A stretch of DNA of 64,000 bases from Leifsonia sp. CL147 (GTDB lineage: Bacteria > Actinomycetota > Actinomycetes > Actinomycetales > Microbacteriaceae), in assembly GCF_900114565.1 (NCBI RefSeq), contig NZ_FOTM01000006.1:74247-138246 (forward strand). Direction: 5' to 3'. The notes beneath the pieces were generated by a model. It made no database searches, was not told the DNA's origin, and saw only the letters and a program-made list of their open reading frames with translations. Made by a program: the position numbers and the translations under genes. How positions within the stretch are numbered: the first letter of the stretch is position 1; each line of letters opens with the position of its first letter. This document shows, piece by piece, positions 16,936-26,680 of this stretch.

Positions 16936-18602
16936 GCTGCGGAAACCTCGAGACGGGTCGACTGCGGAACAAGGACGGTGTGGGCCGGCGTGCCGTCGGC
17001 CGGGAGCGGGAAGTCGGACCGGAAGTGCGCGCCCCGCGACTCCTCGCGGGCGAGCGCCGCAGCCACGACGAGCCGCGCCAGCGTGAGGAGGTTCGCGTCC
17101 TCGCCGGAGGTGGGGTCGCCCGAGGCGGGATCGGCGGAGGCGGGGTCGCCCGAGGCGGGATCGGCGGAGGCGGGGTCGCCCGAGACAGGATCGGCGGTCG
17201 CCGCGAGTTCGTCCGCGGCGGCAGCGAGCCGGGCGCCGTCGCGGTGGACGCCAGCCGCCTCCAACATCAGCCGCTGCAGCCGCTCGCGGTCGTAGGGGAC
17301 GGATGCGGGATGCGCGTCCGCGCCGCCCGAACGCACTGCGCCGCCCGAACGCACCGCACCGCCCGAACGCGCCGCGCCGGCGACCGCCGCGTCCTGCACC
17401 CAGGCCGGCGACGCCATCCACGGCTCGTCGATCGCCCCGGCCGCGCGATGCGCGAACACGAGCCCCTCCAGCAGTGAGTTGGAGGCGAGCCGGTTGCCGC
17501 CGTGCGCGCCGGTGCAGGCCACCTCGCCGACGGCGAAGAGCCCGGGGACGCTGGTCCGCCCCTCCGTGTCCGTCGCCACGCCGCCCATGGCGTAGTGCGC
17601 CGCGGGCGTGACGGGGATCGGCTCGCGGCCCCAGTCGTAGCCCGTCGCCCGGCACGCCGCATCGATCGTGGGGAAGCGGCGGGCGAGGAAGTCCGCACCC
17701 AGCGCCGTCGCATCCAGCAGCACGGGATGCCCGCCCTGCGCGGCCATCTCGACCGCGATGCCGCGGGCGACCACGTCGCGCGGCGCCAGCTCCCCATCCG
17801 GATGGACGTCGAGCATGAAGCGCTCGCCGGCGGCGTTGCGGAGGACCGCTCCTTCGCCGCGCACCGCCTCCGAGACGAGGAAGGCACCCGCGGTGCCGCC
17901 CGCGACCGAGGCGGCGAGCGCGGTCGGGTGGAACTGGGTGAACTCCAGGTCGGCGAGCACGGCGCCCGCGCGCCACGCGGCGGCCACGCCGTCTCCGGTG
18001 GCCACCGCCGGGTTGGTGGTGTGCGCGTAGAGCTGCCCCCACCCGCCGGTCGCCAGGATCACCGCGTCGGCGTCCACGGCGAGGTCCGCGCCCTCCGCCG
18101 GGCGCAGCGACACCCCGGCGGCTCGGCCGTCGCGCAGGATCACATCGCGCAGGAAGACGCCCTCGACGACCGGGATGCCCGCCGCCCGCACGGCCGCGAC
18201 CAGCGCGCGCTCGAGCTCGGCGCCGGTCGCATCGCCGCCCGCGTGGAGCACCCGGGCCGAGGAGTGGGCCGCCTCCAGCCCGCGGGCGAGTGCGTCGCCG
18301 TCGCGGTCGAACGCGGCACCGCGCGCGATCAGCTCGCGGACGCGATCCGGTCCGTCGGCGCAGAGCGCCTCCACCGCCTCCCGTACGTTCAGCCCGGCGC
18401 CGGCGCGCAGCGTGTCGGCGACGTGCGCGGCGACGCTGTCGTCCGGGAACAGCGCTGCGGCGATCCCGCCCTGCGCATACCGGGTGCTGCCGTCCGACAG
18501 TGCGGACTTGGTGACGATCGTCACGTGGTGCCCGAGCGTGTGCGCCCGGAGCGCGGCCGTCAGGCCTGCGATCCCGCTGCCGACGACGACGACGCGGGTC
18601 AT
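16929..18602 (-). CDS. nadB: L-aspartate oxidase
   Basis: FAD enzyme oxidising L-aspartate to iminoaspartate for quinolinate synthesis. It has 557 residues. The N-terminal dinucleotide fold is VVVGSGIAGLTAALRA; later come STRYAQGGIAAAL, HAGGDATGAELERAL, and the FAD/substrate segment GAHGGNRLASNSLLEGLVFAHRAAG. Odd feature: the C-terminal helical domain is interrupted by repeats, GGAVRS-type units near residue 420 and a decapeptide repeat (SGDPASADPA, about 2.5 copies) near 490. The underlying 30-base DNA repeat is at about 17107-17193. The repeats lie outside the active site, so activity is probably kept. Confidence 0.95.
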   Translation of the reverse strand: MTRVVVVGSGIAGLTAALRAHTLGHHVTIVTKSALSDGSTRYAQGGIAAALFPDDSVAAHVADTLRAGAGLNVREAVEALCADGPDRVRELIARGAAFDRDGDALARGLEAAHSSARVLHAGGDATGAELERALVAAVRAAGIPVVEGVFLRDVILRDGRAAGVSLRPAEGADLAVDADAVILATGGWGQLYAHTTNPAVATGDGVAAAWRAGAVLADLEFTQFHPTALAASVAGGTAGAFLVSEAVRGEGAVLRNAAGERFMLDVHPDGELAPRDVVARGIAVEMAAQGGHPVLLDATALGADFLARRFPTIDAACRATGYDWGREPIPVTPAAHYAMGGVATDTEGRTSVPGLFAVGEVACTGAHGGNRLASNSLLEGLVFAHRAAGAIDEPWMASPAWVQDAAVAGAARSGGAVRSGGAVRSGGADAHPASVPYDRERLQRLMLEAAGVHRDGARLAAAADELAATADPVSGDPASADPASGDPASADPASGDPTSGEDANLLTLARLVVAAALAREESRGAHFRSDFPLPADGTPAHTVLVPQSTRLEVSAAC

Positions 18603-18603
18603 G

Positions 18604-19899
18604 TCACGCCGCCATCGTGGTGTCGGGCCGCGCGGCGAGCATCCGCTCGAGGGCCACCCGTGCCGGCTCGGCGACCGTCGCAGGCACGCTCACCTGGTTG
18701 AGCACCTCGCCGCGGACCAGCCCCTCCAGCACCCAGGCCAGGTAGCCGGGGTGGATGCGGTACATCGTCGAGCACGGGCACACGACCGCGTCGAGGCAGA
18801 AGATGGTGTGCTGCGGGAACTGCGCGGCCAGCCGCTGCACCAGGTTGATCTCGGTGCCGATCGCGAACGTGGAGCCGGCCGGCGCCGCCTGGATCGCCTT
18901 GACGATGTAGTCGGTCGAGCCGTACTCGTCGGCCGCATCCACCACCTCCATCGGGCACTCGGGATGCACGATCACCCGGACCCCGGGGAATTCGGCCCGT
19001 GCGTGCTCGATCTGGCCGACCGTGAAGCGCTTGTGCACCGAGCAGAAGCCGTGCCACAGGATGACCTGCGCCTCCTGGAGGGTCTCGGCGTCCGTCCCGC
19101 CCCAGGCCTTGCGCGGGTTCCAGAGCGGCATCCGCTCGAGGGGGACGCCCATCGCCTTGGCCGTGTTGCGGCCCAGGTGCTGGTCGGGGAAGAAGAGGAC
19201 GCGCTGCCCCCGCTCGAACGCCCACTGCAGCACGGTGGCGGCGTTCGAGGAGGTGCACACGATCCCGCCGTGCTCGCCGCAGAACGCCTTCAGAGCGGCC
19301 GACGAGTTCATGTAGGTGACCGGGATGACCGGGACGCGGCCGTCCGCATCGGGCTCGGTGCCGTACAGCTCCTCCAGCTGCTCCCAGCACTCCTGCACCG
19401 AGTCGAGGTCGGCCATGTCGGCCATCGAGCATCCCGCGGCCAGGTTCGGGAGGATGACCCGCTGGTCGGGACGCGACACGATGTCGGCCGTCTCGGCCAT
19501 GAAGTGGACGCCGCAGAAGACGATCGCCTCCGCCTCCGGCCGGGCCTTCGCGGCGTTCGCGAGCTGGAACGAGTCGCCCACGAAGTCGGCGTACTGCACC
19601 ACCTCCTCGCGCTGGTAGAAGTGGCCCATGACGGCGACGCGGTCGCCCAGCGTCTCTTTGGCGATCCGGATGCGCTCGGCCAGCTCCTGCGCGGAGGCGG
19701 TGCGGTACTCCTCCGGGAGTTCGCCCTGACGCGGCGTCTGCGCGGGGATCGGATCGGCCATGGAGGCGCCAGGGCCGTAGGAGGGCGGTGCCGCGTCGAA
19801 CGCCCACGGCGCCTCCGCCAGCTCCGGAGTGCAGGTCTCGCCGGCGAGCTCGCCGGCGGCGATGAGCCGGATGGTGGTGTCGACCGAAGCTGTGGTCAT
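18604..19899 (-). CDS. nadA: Quinolinate synthase
   Basis: 4Fe-4S enzyme condensing iminoaspartate with dihydroxyacetone phosphate to quinolinate. It has 431 residues, the long form with an extended N-terminus. Visible motifs are VAVMGHFYQREEVVQYADFV, FCGVHFMAETA (cluster Cys), LPNLAAGCSMADM, VTYMNSSAALKA, FFPDQHLGRNTA, HPECPMEV (cluster Cys) and the C-terminal CPCSTMYRIHP (cluster Cys). The start ATG 19899 overlaps nrtR by 4 bases; nadB begins one base after its stop. Confidence 0.96.
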   Translation of the reverse strand: MTTASVDTTIRLIAAGELAGETCTPELAEAPWAFDAAPPSYGPGASMADPIPAQTPRQGELPEEYRTASAQELAERIRIAKETLGDRVAVMGHFYQREEVVQYADFVGDSFQLANAAKARPEAEAIVFCGVHFMAETADIVSRPDQRVILPNLAAGCSMADMADLDSVQECWEQLEELYGTEPDADGRVPVIPVTYMNSSAALKAFCGEHGGIVCTSSNAATVLQWAFERGQRVLFFPDQHLGRNTAKAMGVPLERMPLWNPRKAWGGTDAETLQEAQVILWHGFCSVHKRFTVGQIEHARAEFPGVRVIVHPECPMEVVDAADEYGSTDYIVKAIQAAPAGSTFAIGTEINLVQRLAAQFPQHTIFCLDAVVCPCSTMYRIHPGYLAWVLEGLVRGEVLNQVSVPATVAEPARVALERMLAARPDTTMAA

Positions 19900-20627
19900 G
19901 ATTCGCTTCTTCCTTCGAACGGATGCTGCTGGCGGGGAAGCGGCCCCGCGTCGGCGAGGTCGATCTGGTCGTTGTAGCGGTAGAGCCGCGGCGGCCGGTG
20001 GGGGGTGCCGGTCAGGTACTCGTCGGTGGCGACGACGGCGCCGGATCCCTCGATCGTGCGCCGGAAGTTCGCCGGGTCGAGGGGCCTCCCGAGCACGGCC
20101 TCGTGCACGGCGCGGAGCTGGGCCAGGGTGAAGCGGTCGCCGAGGAACGCGTGGGCGATCCGCGAGTACTCCATCTTGGTGCGGAGGCGCCAGAGGGCGT
20201 ACTCGACGATGACGTTGTGGTCGAACGCCAGCTCGGGGAGGTCGTCGGCCGGGAACCAGCGGACGTTCTCGCCGACGCTCGCGCGCTCCGCCTCTTCGCT
20301 TCGGACCAGCGCCCAGTACACGACGGAGACGACGCGCTCGGCGCCGGGGGAGCGGTCGGCGTCCCCGAAGGCGTACAGCTGCTCCAGGTAGCGCGGGGTG
20401 AGGCCGGTCGTGTCGTTGAGGGTGCGGGCGGCGGCGAAGGCGAGGTCCTCGCCGACGCGCAAGGGGCCGCCGGGCAGCGCCCACCGCCCGTCGAACGGCT
20501 CCCGGATGCGTCGCACCAGCGGCAGCCACACCTGGGGCACTCCGGCGGTCTCGTCGTCCGTGCGCAGCGCGAAGATGACCGTCGACACGGCGAGGATCGC
20601 GCTCTCGCGCTCATGCCGTGCCGCCAT
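19896..20627 (-). CDS. nrtR: NrtR-type transcriptional regulator (Nudix-like + winged helix)
   Basis: A 243-residue NrtR/NUDIX-related protein. Residues about 10-150 form a Nudix-like fold but the Nudix box is degenerate: after GGPLRVGEDLAFAAAR the expected catalytic glutamates are Thr/Asp (TLNDTTGL), as in NrtR repressors that bind ADP-ribose without hydrolysing it. The C-terminus (residues about 155-230, FTLAQLRAVHEAVLG ... FRRTIEGS) is the NrtR winged helix. Start ATG 20627 is preceded by GGTGGGAG. First gene of the NAD operon, so it probably autoregulates and represses nadABC. Confidence 0.88.
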   Translation of the reverse strand: MAARHERESAILAVSTVIFALRTDDETAGVPQVWLPLVRRIREPFDGRWALPGGPLRVGEDLAFAAARTLNDTTGLTPRYLEQLYAFGDADRSPGAERVVSVVYWALVRSEEAERASVGENVRWFPADDLPELAFDHNVIVEYALWRLRTKMEYSRIAHAFLGDRFTLAQLRAVHEAVLGRPLDPANFRRTIEGSGAVVATDEYLTGTPHRPPRLYRYNDQIDLADAGPLPRQQHPFEGRSES

Positions 20628-20641
20628 GCCGCACTCCCACC

Positions 20642-20662
20642 TAAAGGTCAACGTGACTCTAA
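20642..20662. promoter_or_regulatory. Candidate NrtR operator
   Basis: TAAAGGTCA-ACG-TGACTCTAA is an imperfect inverted repeat with a perfect GTCA/TGAC core. It lies 15-35 bases upstream of the nrtR start, where it would overlap the operon promoter. The local DNA is markedly AT-rich for this genome. Assignment rests on position and symmetry only. Confidence 0.45.
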
Positions 20663-20736
20663 CGTTCCCACCATCTTAGTGTCATCCAGACCCGAACCAC
20701 AAACCGGTGCTGCGAGCGGTACGCCGTCGAACCGGA

Positions 20737-20742
20737 TATGCT
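20737..20742 (+). promoter_or_regulatory. Possible -10 box of the gcv operon
   Basis: TATGCT at 20737-20742 would place the transcript start just upstream of the first glycine aptamer. No convincing -35 is seen at the expected distance. Confidence 0.3.
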
Positions 20743-20778
20743 GGCCGACATCCAACTGAATACCGGGCCAACGAGGTC

Positions 20779-20976
20779 GATGCGGGAGAGTCGCACGCGC
20801 AGGCGGGCGACACCGAAGGAGCAATCCTCCCCGACAATCTCTCAGGTACGCGTACCGCATCGAACTGGCCACTCTGAAAAGCAGGACGGCGCCCGCCGTC
20901 CTCGCCCACGGTGAAAGCCGCGTCGTCCAGCAGGGTGCCGCGGTGAAACTCTCAGGCCGGATGACAGAGGGGGAGT
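20779..20976 (+). ncRNA. Tandem glycine riboswitch upstream of gcvT
   Basis: Two glycine aptamers in series. Aptamer 1 (20779-20861) has P1 arms GATGCGG/CCGCATC, the conserved CACCGAAGGAGCAA junction and AATCTCTCAGGTA. Aptamer 2 (about 20864-20976) ends in GGTGAAACTCTCAGGCCGGA followed by ACAGAGGGGGAG, the typical 3' half. Together they should sense glycine and switch on the cleavage operon when glycine is abundant. A short hairpin (GGGAGC-loop-GCTCCC, 20986-21002) follows and may belong to the expression platform. No U-tract is seen, so control may be translational. Confidence 0.92.
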
Positions 20977-21038
20977 TCTTTCCGGGAGCTCGTCGCTCCC
21001 GCCGCCCCCGGCCGGATGGCCGGCGAATCGGAGAACTC

Positions 21039-22268
21039 ATGACCTCGCAGCAGAGCCACGAAGCGCAGAGCGATGAAGCGCAGACCGAGCGAGCGCAGCA
21101 GCAGGAAGCGCCGAGCGCACACACCTCCCCTCTGCACGCCGCCCACGTCGCGGCCGGCGCCTCCTTCACCGATTTCGCCGGATGGCAGATGCCGGTCCGC
21201 TACTCGTCCGACCTGGCCGAGCACCACGCCGTGCGCACAGCCGCGGGCCTCTTCGACCTCTCGCACATGGGCGAGATCGTCGTCCTCGGACCTGAGGCGG
21301 GGCAGGCGCTCGACTACGCGCTCGCCGGGAAGCTCTCCTCTATCGCGGTGGACCAGGCCAAGTACAGCCTCCTGCTCTCCCGCACCGGCGGAATCGTGGA
21401 TGACCTGGTCGTCTACCGCACGGGCGACGACCGCTACATGGTGGTCGCGAACGCGTCCAACCGGGATGCGGTGGCGCAGGAGCTGCGCGACCGCACCGCG
21501 CCGTTCGACGTCGAGGTGTTCGACGAGTCCGACGACATCGCCCTCATCGCCGTCCAGGGTCCGGCCGCGCTCTCCATCCTCCTCGCGACGCCGGGCCTCG
21601 CCGCCGACGAGGGCGCCCTCGACGGGGAGGACTTCGGAGAACGCCTCTCGGCTCTGAAGTACTACCGCTCGCTGCCGGCGGAGTTCCAGACGCATCCCGC
21701 GCTCATCGCCCGCACCGGCTACACCGGCGAGGACGGGTTCGAGCTGTACGTCGCCCCCGATGACGCGCGCGCCCTCTGGGATGCGCTGCTGGAGGTCGGC
21801 GCCGAGCAGGGCCTCGTGCCCGCGGGCCTCGCGAGCCGCGACACCCTCCGGCTCGAAGCGGGGATGCCGCTGTACGGCCACGAGCTGGGCCTCGCCACGA
21901 TGCCGGCCCAGGCGGGTCTCGGCCGCGTCGTCAACCTCGCCAAGGCGACCGACTTCGTCGGCCGGGCCGCCAGCGAAGAGGGACCCGACGCGCAGGCGCC
22001 CGTCCTCGTCGGCCTCGCCGGAGAAGGCAAGCGCGCCGCACGCGCCGGCTACCCCGTCTTCGCCCGCGACGACAGCACGGGGGAGGACGCGGAGGTCGGG
22101 ATCGTCACCTCCGGTGCGCTCTCTCCCACGCTCGGCGTGCCGATCGCGATGGCGTACGTCGCGCCCCGCTTCGCCCGCGAGAACACCGTCCTCGACGTGG
22201 ATGTGCGCGGCTCCCGCCTGAAGTTCACCGTCACCGCCCTCCCCTTCTACAGCAGAAAGAAGCGCTAG
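21039..22268 (+). CDS. gcvT: Glycine cleavage system T protein (aminomethyltransferase)
   Basis: Transfers the methylene unit from H-protein-bound glycine to tetrahydrofolate, releasing ammonia. The protein has 409 residues. Family segments include [66 protein letters not shown] and [17 protein letters not shown]. The start ATG at 21039 (MTSQQSHE) gives a Gln/Glu-rich tail of about 30 residues before the core; the next in-frame candidates are inside the conserved domain. Downstream of the glycine riboswitch; gcvH begins 2 bases after its stop. Confidence 0.95.
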   Translation: MTSQQSHEAQSDEAQTERAQQQEAPSAHTSPLHAAHVAAGASFTDFAGWQMPVRYSSDLAEHHAVRTAAGLFDLSHMGEIVVLGPEAGQALDYALAGKLSSIAVDQAKYSLLLSRTGGIVDDLVVYRTGDDRYMVVANASNRDAVAQELRDRTAPFDVEVFDESDDIALIAVQGPAALSILLATPGLAADEGALDGEDFGERLSALKYYRSLPAEFQTHPALIARTGYTGEDGFELYVAPDDARALWDALLEVGAEQGLVPAGLASRDTLRLEAGMPLYGHELGLATMPAQAGLGRVVNLAKATDFVGRAASEEGPDAQAPVLVGLAGEGKRAARAGYPVFARDDSTGEDAEVGIVTSGALSPTLGVPIAMAYVAPRFARENTVLDVDVRGSRLKFTVTALPFYSRKKR

Positions 22269-22270
22269 CC

Positions 22271-22645
22271 ATGGCCGCAGAACGAGACCTGAAGTACACC
22301 GCCGAGCACGAGTGGCTCCTCGTCGAGGGCGACGTGGCGACCGTCGGCATCACCGCCTACGCCGCCGAGAAGCTGGGCGACGTCGTGTTCGTCGAGCTGC
22401 CGGAGGTCGGCAGCGACGTGACCGCGGGCCGCGTCGTCGGCGAGATCGAGTCGACGAAGTCCGTCGGCGAGCTGTTCGCGCCGGTCGACGGCACGGTCGC
22501 CGAGGCGAACACCGCGGTGGTGGACGCTCCCGAGCTCGTCAACTCCGACCCCTTCGGCGACGGCTGGCTGGTGAAGGTCCGCTTCACCGAGCTGCCCGCG
22601 AACCTCCTGAGCTACGACGAGTACGCCGCCCTGACCGGCGAGTAA
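22271..22645 (+). CDS. gcvH: Glycine cleavage system H protein
   Basis: A 124-residue lipoyl carrier shuttling the aminomethyl group between GcvP, GcvT and the L protein. The lipoylated residue is Lys63 in the motif ESTKSVGEL, with the usual [17 protein letters not shown] start and [13 protein letters not shown] end. Its length is normal. It lies between gcvT and gcvP with very short spacers. Confidence 0.97.
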   Translation: MAAERDLKYTAEHEWLLVEGDVATVGITAYAAEKLGDVVFVELPEVGSDVTAGRVVGEIESTKSVGELFAPVDGTVAEANTAVVDAPELVNSDPFGDGWLVKVRFTELPANLLSYDEYAALTGE

Positions 22646-22661
22646 GGCATTCGACCCTGAC

Positions 22662-25577
22662 ATGACCGACCACTTCCCGACGCGTCACATCGGCACCGAT
22701 GGGGATGCGCAGAGCACCATGCTGTCCGCGATCGGCGCCGCGGCCTCCCGCGACTGGTCCTCCGTCGAGGACCTCGTGGCCGCGGCCGTCCCCGACTCGA
22801 TCCGCAGCGACGGAGACCGCCTCTCGGCGCTGCCGGCGCCGCTGAGCGAACGCGCCGCCCTCCGCGAGCTGCGTGCGATCGCCTCGCGCAACACCGTGAA
22901 CCGCAGCCTCATCGGACTCGGCTACTACGGCACCATCACGCCGGCGGTGATCAAGCGGAACGTGCTCGAGAACCCCGGCTGGTACACCGCCTACACGCCG
23001 TACCAGCCGGAGATCTCGCAGGGCCGGCTGGAGGCGCTGATCAACTTCCAGACGATGGTCTCCGACCTCACGGGGCTCGACACGGCCAACGCGTCGATGC
23101 TCGACGAAGGCACAGCGGTGGTGGAGGGGATGCTGCTGGCGCGCCGCGCATCCAAGGCGGCATCCGGCCGGTTCATCGTGGATGCCGACACCTTCCCGCA
23201 GACCCTCGCCCTGCTGCGCAACCGGGCGGAGGTGGTCGGGATCGAGCTCGTCGTGCTCGACCTCGCCGGGCTGCCGGCCGACGCGCCCGAGCTGTCGGAC
23301 GCGTTCGGGCTGTTCGTCCAGTACCCCGGCGCCTCCGGGCGCGTCTGGGATCCGAGCGCCGTCATCCGCACGGCGAAGGAGGCGGGCGCGGTCATCGTCG
23401 CCGCTGCCGACCTTCTCGCGCTGACCCTGCTGCGCGCGCCGGGCGAGCTCGGCGCGGATGTCGCGGTGGGTACGAGCCAGCGCTTCGGCGTCCCGATGGG
23501 CTTCGGCGGTCCCCACGCCGGCTACATGGCCGTTCGGAAAGGCCTGGAGCGGCAGCTTCCCGGCCGACTCGTCGGCGTCTCGCAGGATGCCGTCGGCAAG
23601 CCCGCCTACCGGCTGACGCTGCAGACGCGCGAGCAGCACATCCGGCGCGAGAAGGCGACCTCCAACATCTGCACCGCCCAGGTGCTCCTCGCCGTCATGG
23701 CGGCGATGTACGCGGTGTACCACGGCCCGGCGGGACTCCGCGCGATCGGTCGGCAGGTGCACCTGTCGACGGCGGCGGTCGCCCGTGCGCTCCGAGCCGC
23801 CGGCGTCGAGGTCGTGTCGCGATCGTTCTTCGACACCCTCCAGGTCGAGGTGGACGACGCGGCCACCGTGGTCGCGCGGGCGCACGACCGTGGGCTGCTG
23901 CTGCACGCCACCGACGCGGGCCTCGTCTCGCTCAGCATCGACGAGGAGTCGGCGGCCGACCTCCGCGACGGAACCTTCCCGCTGGCGGACCTGATCGAGG
24001 CGCTCGGCGGGACGGTCGACGGCGAGGTCGTCCTCGACCTCGGCGCCGAGGAATCGTTCGACGCGGCCGTCGCGCGCGACACCGGCTACCTGACGCATCC
24101 CGTCTTCAACACGCACCACTCCGAGACCGCGATGATGCGCTACCTGCGCCTCCTGCAGGACCGCGACTACGCCCTCGACCGCGGCATGATCCCGCTCGGC
24201 TCCTGCACCATGAAGCTGAACGCCGCGACCGAGATGGAGGCGGTGACCTGGCCCGAGTTCGCGGCCCTCCATCCCTTCGCCCCGGCCGCCGACGTCGCCG
24301 GCTCGCTCGAGCTGATCGACCAGCTGGAGCGCTGGCTCGCCGACGTCACCGGATACGACACCGTCTCGCTGCAGCCGAACGCGGGCAGCCAGGGGGAGCT
24401 CGCCGGACTGCTCGCGATCCGCGGGTACCACCGCGCACGCGGCGACGAGGCGCGGACCGTGTGCCTCATCCCGCAGTCCGCCCACGGCACGAACGCGGCC
24501 TCGGCGGTCCTCGCCGGGATGAGCGTCGTGGTCGTCGCGACCGATGAGCTCGGCAACGTGGACCTCGACGATCTGCGTGCCAAGATCGCGCAGCATGCGG
24601 ATGAGCTGGCGGCCCTGATGATCACGTACCCGTCGACGCACGGCGTCTACGAGCACGAGGTCGTGGCGATCACGCAGGCCGTCCACGACGCCGGCGGCCA
24701 GGTCTACGTCGACGGTGCGAATCTCAACGCACTGCTCGGCTACGCGCGGTTCGGCGACTTCGGCGGCGACGTCAGCCACCTCAACCTGCACAAGACGTTC
24801 TGCATCCCGCACGGCGGCGGCGGCCCCGGAGTCGGGCCGGTCGCGGCGAAGGCGCACCTCGCGCCGTTCCTGCCCGGGCATCCGCTCGCTCAGGATGCGA
24901 CGCATCCACTCGTGGGCGGCGGCCGGGTCGAGCACGGCGGAGCGCCCGTCTCGGCGGCGCCCTACGGCAGCCCCAGCATCCTCCCGATCAGCTGGGCGTA
25001 CGTGCGGATGATGGGCGCCGACGGCCTCAAGGACGCGACCGGCGCAGCCGTGCTGGCCGCCAACTACGTCGCCGCGCGCCTGCGCGATTCCTTCCCGGTG
25101 CTCTACGCGGGGGAGGACGGCTTGGTCGCGCACGAGTGCATCCTGGACGTGCGCCCGCTGACGGAGCGGACCGGCGTGACGGTGGACGACGTCGCCAAGC
25201 GGCTCATCGACTACGGCTTCCACGCGCCGACCATGTCGTTCCCGGTCGCCGGGACGCTCATGGTGGAGCCGACGGAGAGCGAGGACCTCGCCGAGCTCGA
25301 CCGTTTCGTCGCCGCGATGGTGGCGATCCGCGCGGAGGCGGACGCCGTGGCCTCCGGAGACTGGCCCGCGGACGACAATCTGCTGCGCAACGCCCCGCAC
25401 ACGGCCGAATCCGTCGTCTCCTCGGACTGGGCTCACCCCTACTCCCGCGAGCAGGCCGTCTATCCCGTCCCGGCTCTCGTGCGCGCCAAGTACTGGCCGC
25501 CCGTCCGCCGCGTCGACCAGGCCTACGGCGACCGCAACCTCTTCTGCGCCTGCCCCCCGCCCGAAGCCTTCGCCTAA
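22662..25577 (+). CDS. gcvP: Glycine dehydrogenase (aminomethyl-transferring, P protein)
   Basis: PLP enzyme that decarboxylates glycine and loads the residue on GcvH. It has 971 residues, the full fused homodimer form. N-terminal [26 protein letters not shown], and the PLP attachment Lys711 in [18 protein letters not shown] are intact. The C-terminal half contains [13 protein letters not shown] and [10 protein letters not shown]. Third gene of the riboswitch-controlled gcvTHP operon; the lpd (L protein) gene is elsewhere. A P1 palindrome follows the stop. Confidence 0.97.
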   Translation: MTDHFPTRHIGTDGDAQSTMLSAIGAAASRDWSSVEDLVAAAVPDSIRSDGDRLSALPAPLSERAALRELRAIASRNTVNRSLIGLGYYGTITPAVIKRNVLENPGWYTAYTPYQPEISQGRLEALINFQTMVSDLTGLDTANASMLDEGTAVVEGMLLARRASKAASGRFIVDADTFPQTLALLRNRAEVVGIELVVLDLAGLPADAPELSDAFGLFVQYPGASGRVWDPSAVIRTAKEAGAVIVAAADLLALTLLRAPGELGADVAVGTSQRFGVPMGFGGPHAGYMAVRKGLERQLPGRLVGVSQDAVGKPAYRLTLQTREQHIRREKATSNICTAQVLLAVMAAMYAVYHGPAGLRAIGRQVHLSTAAVARALRAAGVEVVSRSFFDTLQVEVDDAATVVARAHDRGLLLHATDAGLVSLSIDEESAADLRDGTFPLADLIEALGGTVDGEVVLDLGAEESFDAAVARDTGYLTHPVFNTHHSETAMMRYLRLLQDRDYALDRGMIPLGSCTMKLNAATEMEAVTWPEFAALHPFAPAADVAGSLELIDQLERWLADVTGYDTVSLQPNAGSQGELAGLLAIRGYHRARGDEARTVCLIPQSAHGTNAASAVLAGMSVVVVATDELGNVDLDDLRAKIAQHADELAALMITYPSTHGVYEHEVVAITQAVHDAGGQVYVDGANLNALLGYARFGDFGGDVSHLNLHKTFCIPHGGGGPGVGPVAAKAHLAPFLPGHPLAQDATHPLVGGGRVEHGGAPVSAAPYGSPSILPISWAYVRMMGADGLKDATGAAVLAANYVAARLRDSFPVLYAGEDGLVAHECILDVRPLTERTGVTVDDVAKRLIDYGFHAPTMSFPVAGTLMVEPTESEDLAELDRFVAAMVAIRAEADAVASGDWPADDNLLRNAPHTAESVVSSDWAHPYSREQAVYPVPALVRAKYWPPVRRVDQAYGDRNLFCACPPPEAFA

Positions 25578-25590
25578 CCCCCGCCCCCCT

Positions 25591-25630
25591 CCTCGCGCCT
25601 CCTCGCGCCTCCTCGCGCCTCCTCGCGCCT
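25591..25630. repeat. 10-base tandem repeat
   Basis: Four perfect copies of CCTCGCGCCT between the gcvP stop and the P1 palindrome. Non-coding and probably a slippage product. Confidence 0.85.
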
Positions 25631-25636
25631 CCCGCC

Positions 25637-25708
25637 CCACCGTCGAGTCCCCAAAGATTGCACAGTTTCGGCTGATTTTCGTGCAGTCTGTGCGGACTCG
25701 ACGGTGGG
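25637..25708. repeat. Intergenic palindrome, family P1 (copy C)
   Basis: The outer arms CCACCGTCGAGTCC and GGACTCGACGGTGG are a perfect 14-base match, with inner AAGATTGCAC/GTGCAGTCT parts and a diverged centre. It sits between the convergent gcvP and CPBP genes, as copy A does between two convergent genes. Confidence 0.88.
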
Positions 25709-25732
25709 GCGGAGGGGGGGAGGGGGAGGGGG

Positions 25733-26536
25733 TCAGGCGAAGATGTGGGGGAAGAGGTGGACGGCGAGGGGGTAGCCGACGAAGGAGACGATGTCGATCA
25801 GCGTGTGGGCGATGACGAGGGGGGCGACCCGGCCCCAGCGGGTGTAGCACCAGCCGAAGACGACCCCCATGATCGCGTTGCCGACGAACGGGCCGAAGCC
25901 CTGGTACAGGTGGTAGCTGCCGCGCAGCACGGCGGCGGCCAGGATGATCGGCCACGTCCCCCAGCCCAGCTGACGCAGCCGGGTGAAGAGGTAGCCGACG
26001 ATGATGACCTCCTCCTGCAGACCCGCACGAAGCGCCGCGAGGATGAGGACCGGCACCGTCCACCAGTGCGTGTCGAGGGTCGACGCCTCGACGGTGACGG
26101 TGATCCCGAGCAGCCGGGTGATCGCGTAGAACAGGATGCCCGGCACCCCGATCGCGAGGAACAGCAGCGCCGCGCCGCCCGCGTCCCGCCAGGGCTGCGT
26201 CAGGTCGAGCCCGATCCGGCGGAAGCCGCTGCGCCGCGGCTGCCAGAGCAGGAAGATCACCAGCGCGACGGCGAACAGCGGGAAGAGATTGCCGAGCACC
26301 TGGTACAGGAAGTCGAACACCTCGCGGCTGGACTGGACCGGATTGACCTGGGTCTTCTGCTGCGCGAGCGGCGTGCTCTGGGTGGACCGGTCGATGATCG
26401 AGACGATGGCGTACACGGCCGCCTGCCCCAGGGAGAGCCCGAGAACGATGGCGATCTCCCACCAGATGCGCGAATGTGCAGAACGCTCCGGATTCTCGCG
26501 CAAGACGCGCGAATCGCGCATTTTCTGGCTAATCAC
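25733..26536 (-). CDS. CPBP-family intramembrane protein (possible protease)
   Basis: A 267-residue membrane protein with about 7-8 helices. The Abi/CPBP signatures are recognisable: a double glutamate in GLQEEVIIVGYLFTRL (about 180), a downstream SYHLYQG histidine and a LVIAHTLIDIVSF histidine (about 245). The first motif lacks the usual EExxxR spacing (Arg is nine residues after the glutamates), so catalysis is uncertain. The start is GTG 26536, eight bases after GGAGG; an upstream in-frame TTG at 26557 lies before that ribosome site. Divergent from the peptide-binding protein gene. Confidence 0.78.
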   Translation of the reverse strand: MISQKMRDSRVLRENPERSAHSRIWWEIAIVLGLSLGQAAVYAIVSIIDRSTQSTPLAQQKTQVNPVQSSREVFDFLYQVLGNLFPLFAVALVIFLLWQPRRSGFRRIGLDLTQPWRDAGGAALLFLAIGVPGILFYAITRLLGITVTVEASTLDTHWWTVPVLILAALRAGLQEEVIIVGYLFTRLRQLGWGTWPIILAAAVLRGSYHLYQGFGPFVGNAIMGVVFGWCYTRWGRVAPLVIAHTLIDIVSFVGYPLAVHLFPHIFA

Positions 26537-26680
26537 GCAACGATCCTCCGATTTCAATTACCAGTGTGTAACGTTTTCCCGCCCTATTTTGCAATCGCCC
26601 CATGTGATCCTTAGTGTCGTTCTATCTCGCGTGGCGGAGGCTTGAAGTGTCGTCGCGCTTACTTTTGCACAGGAGGATCA

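Noticed and set aside
22584-26462. 1292-codon open frame on the minus strand over gcvP
   Set aside because: Complement of gcvP with no ribosome site and no recognisable domain; third-position GC bias supports gcvP.
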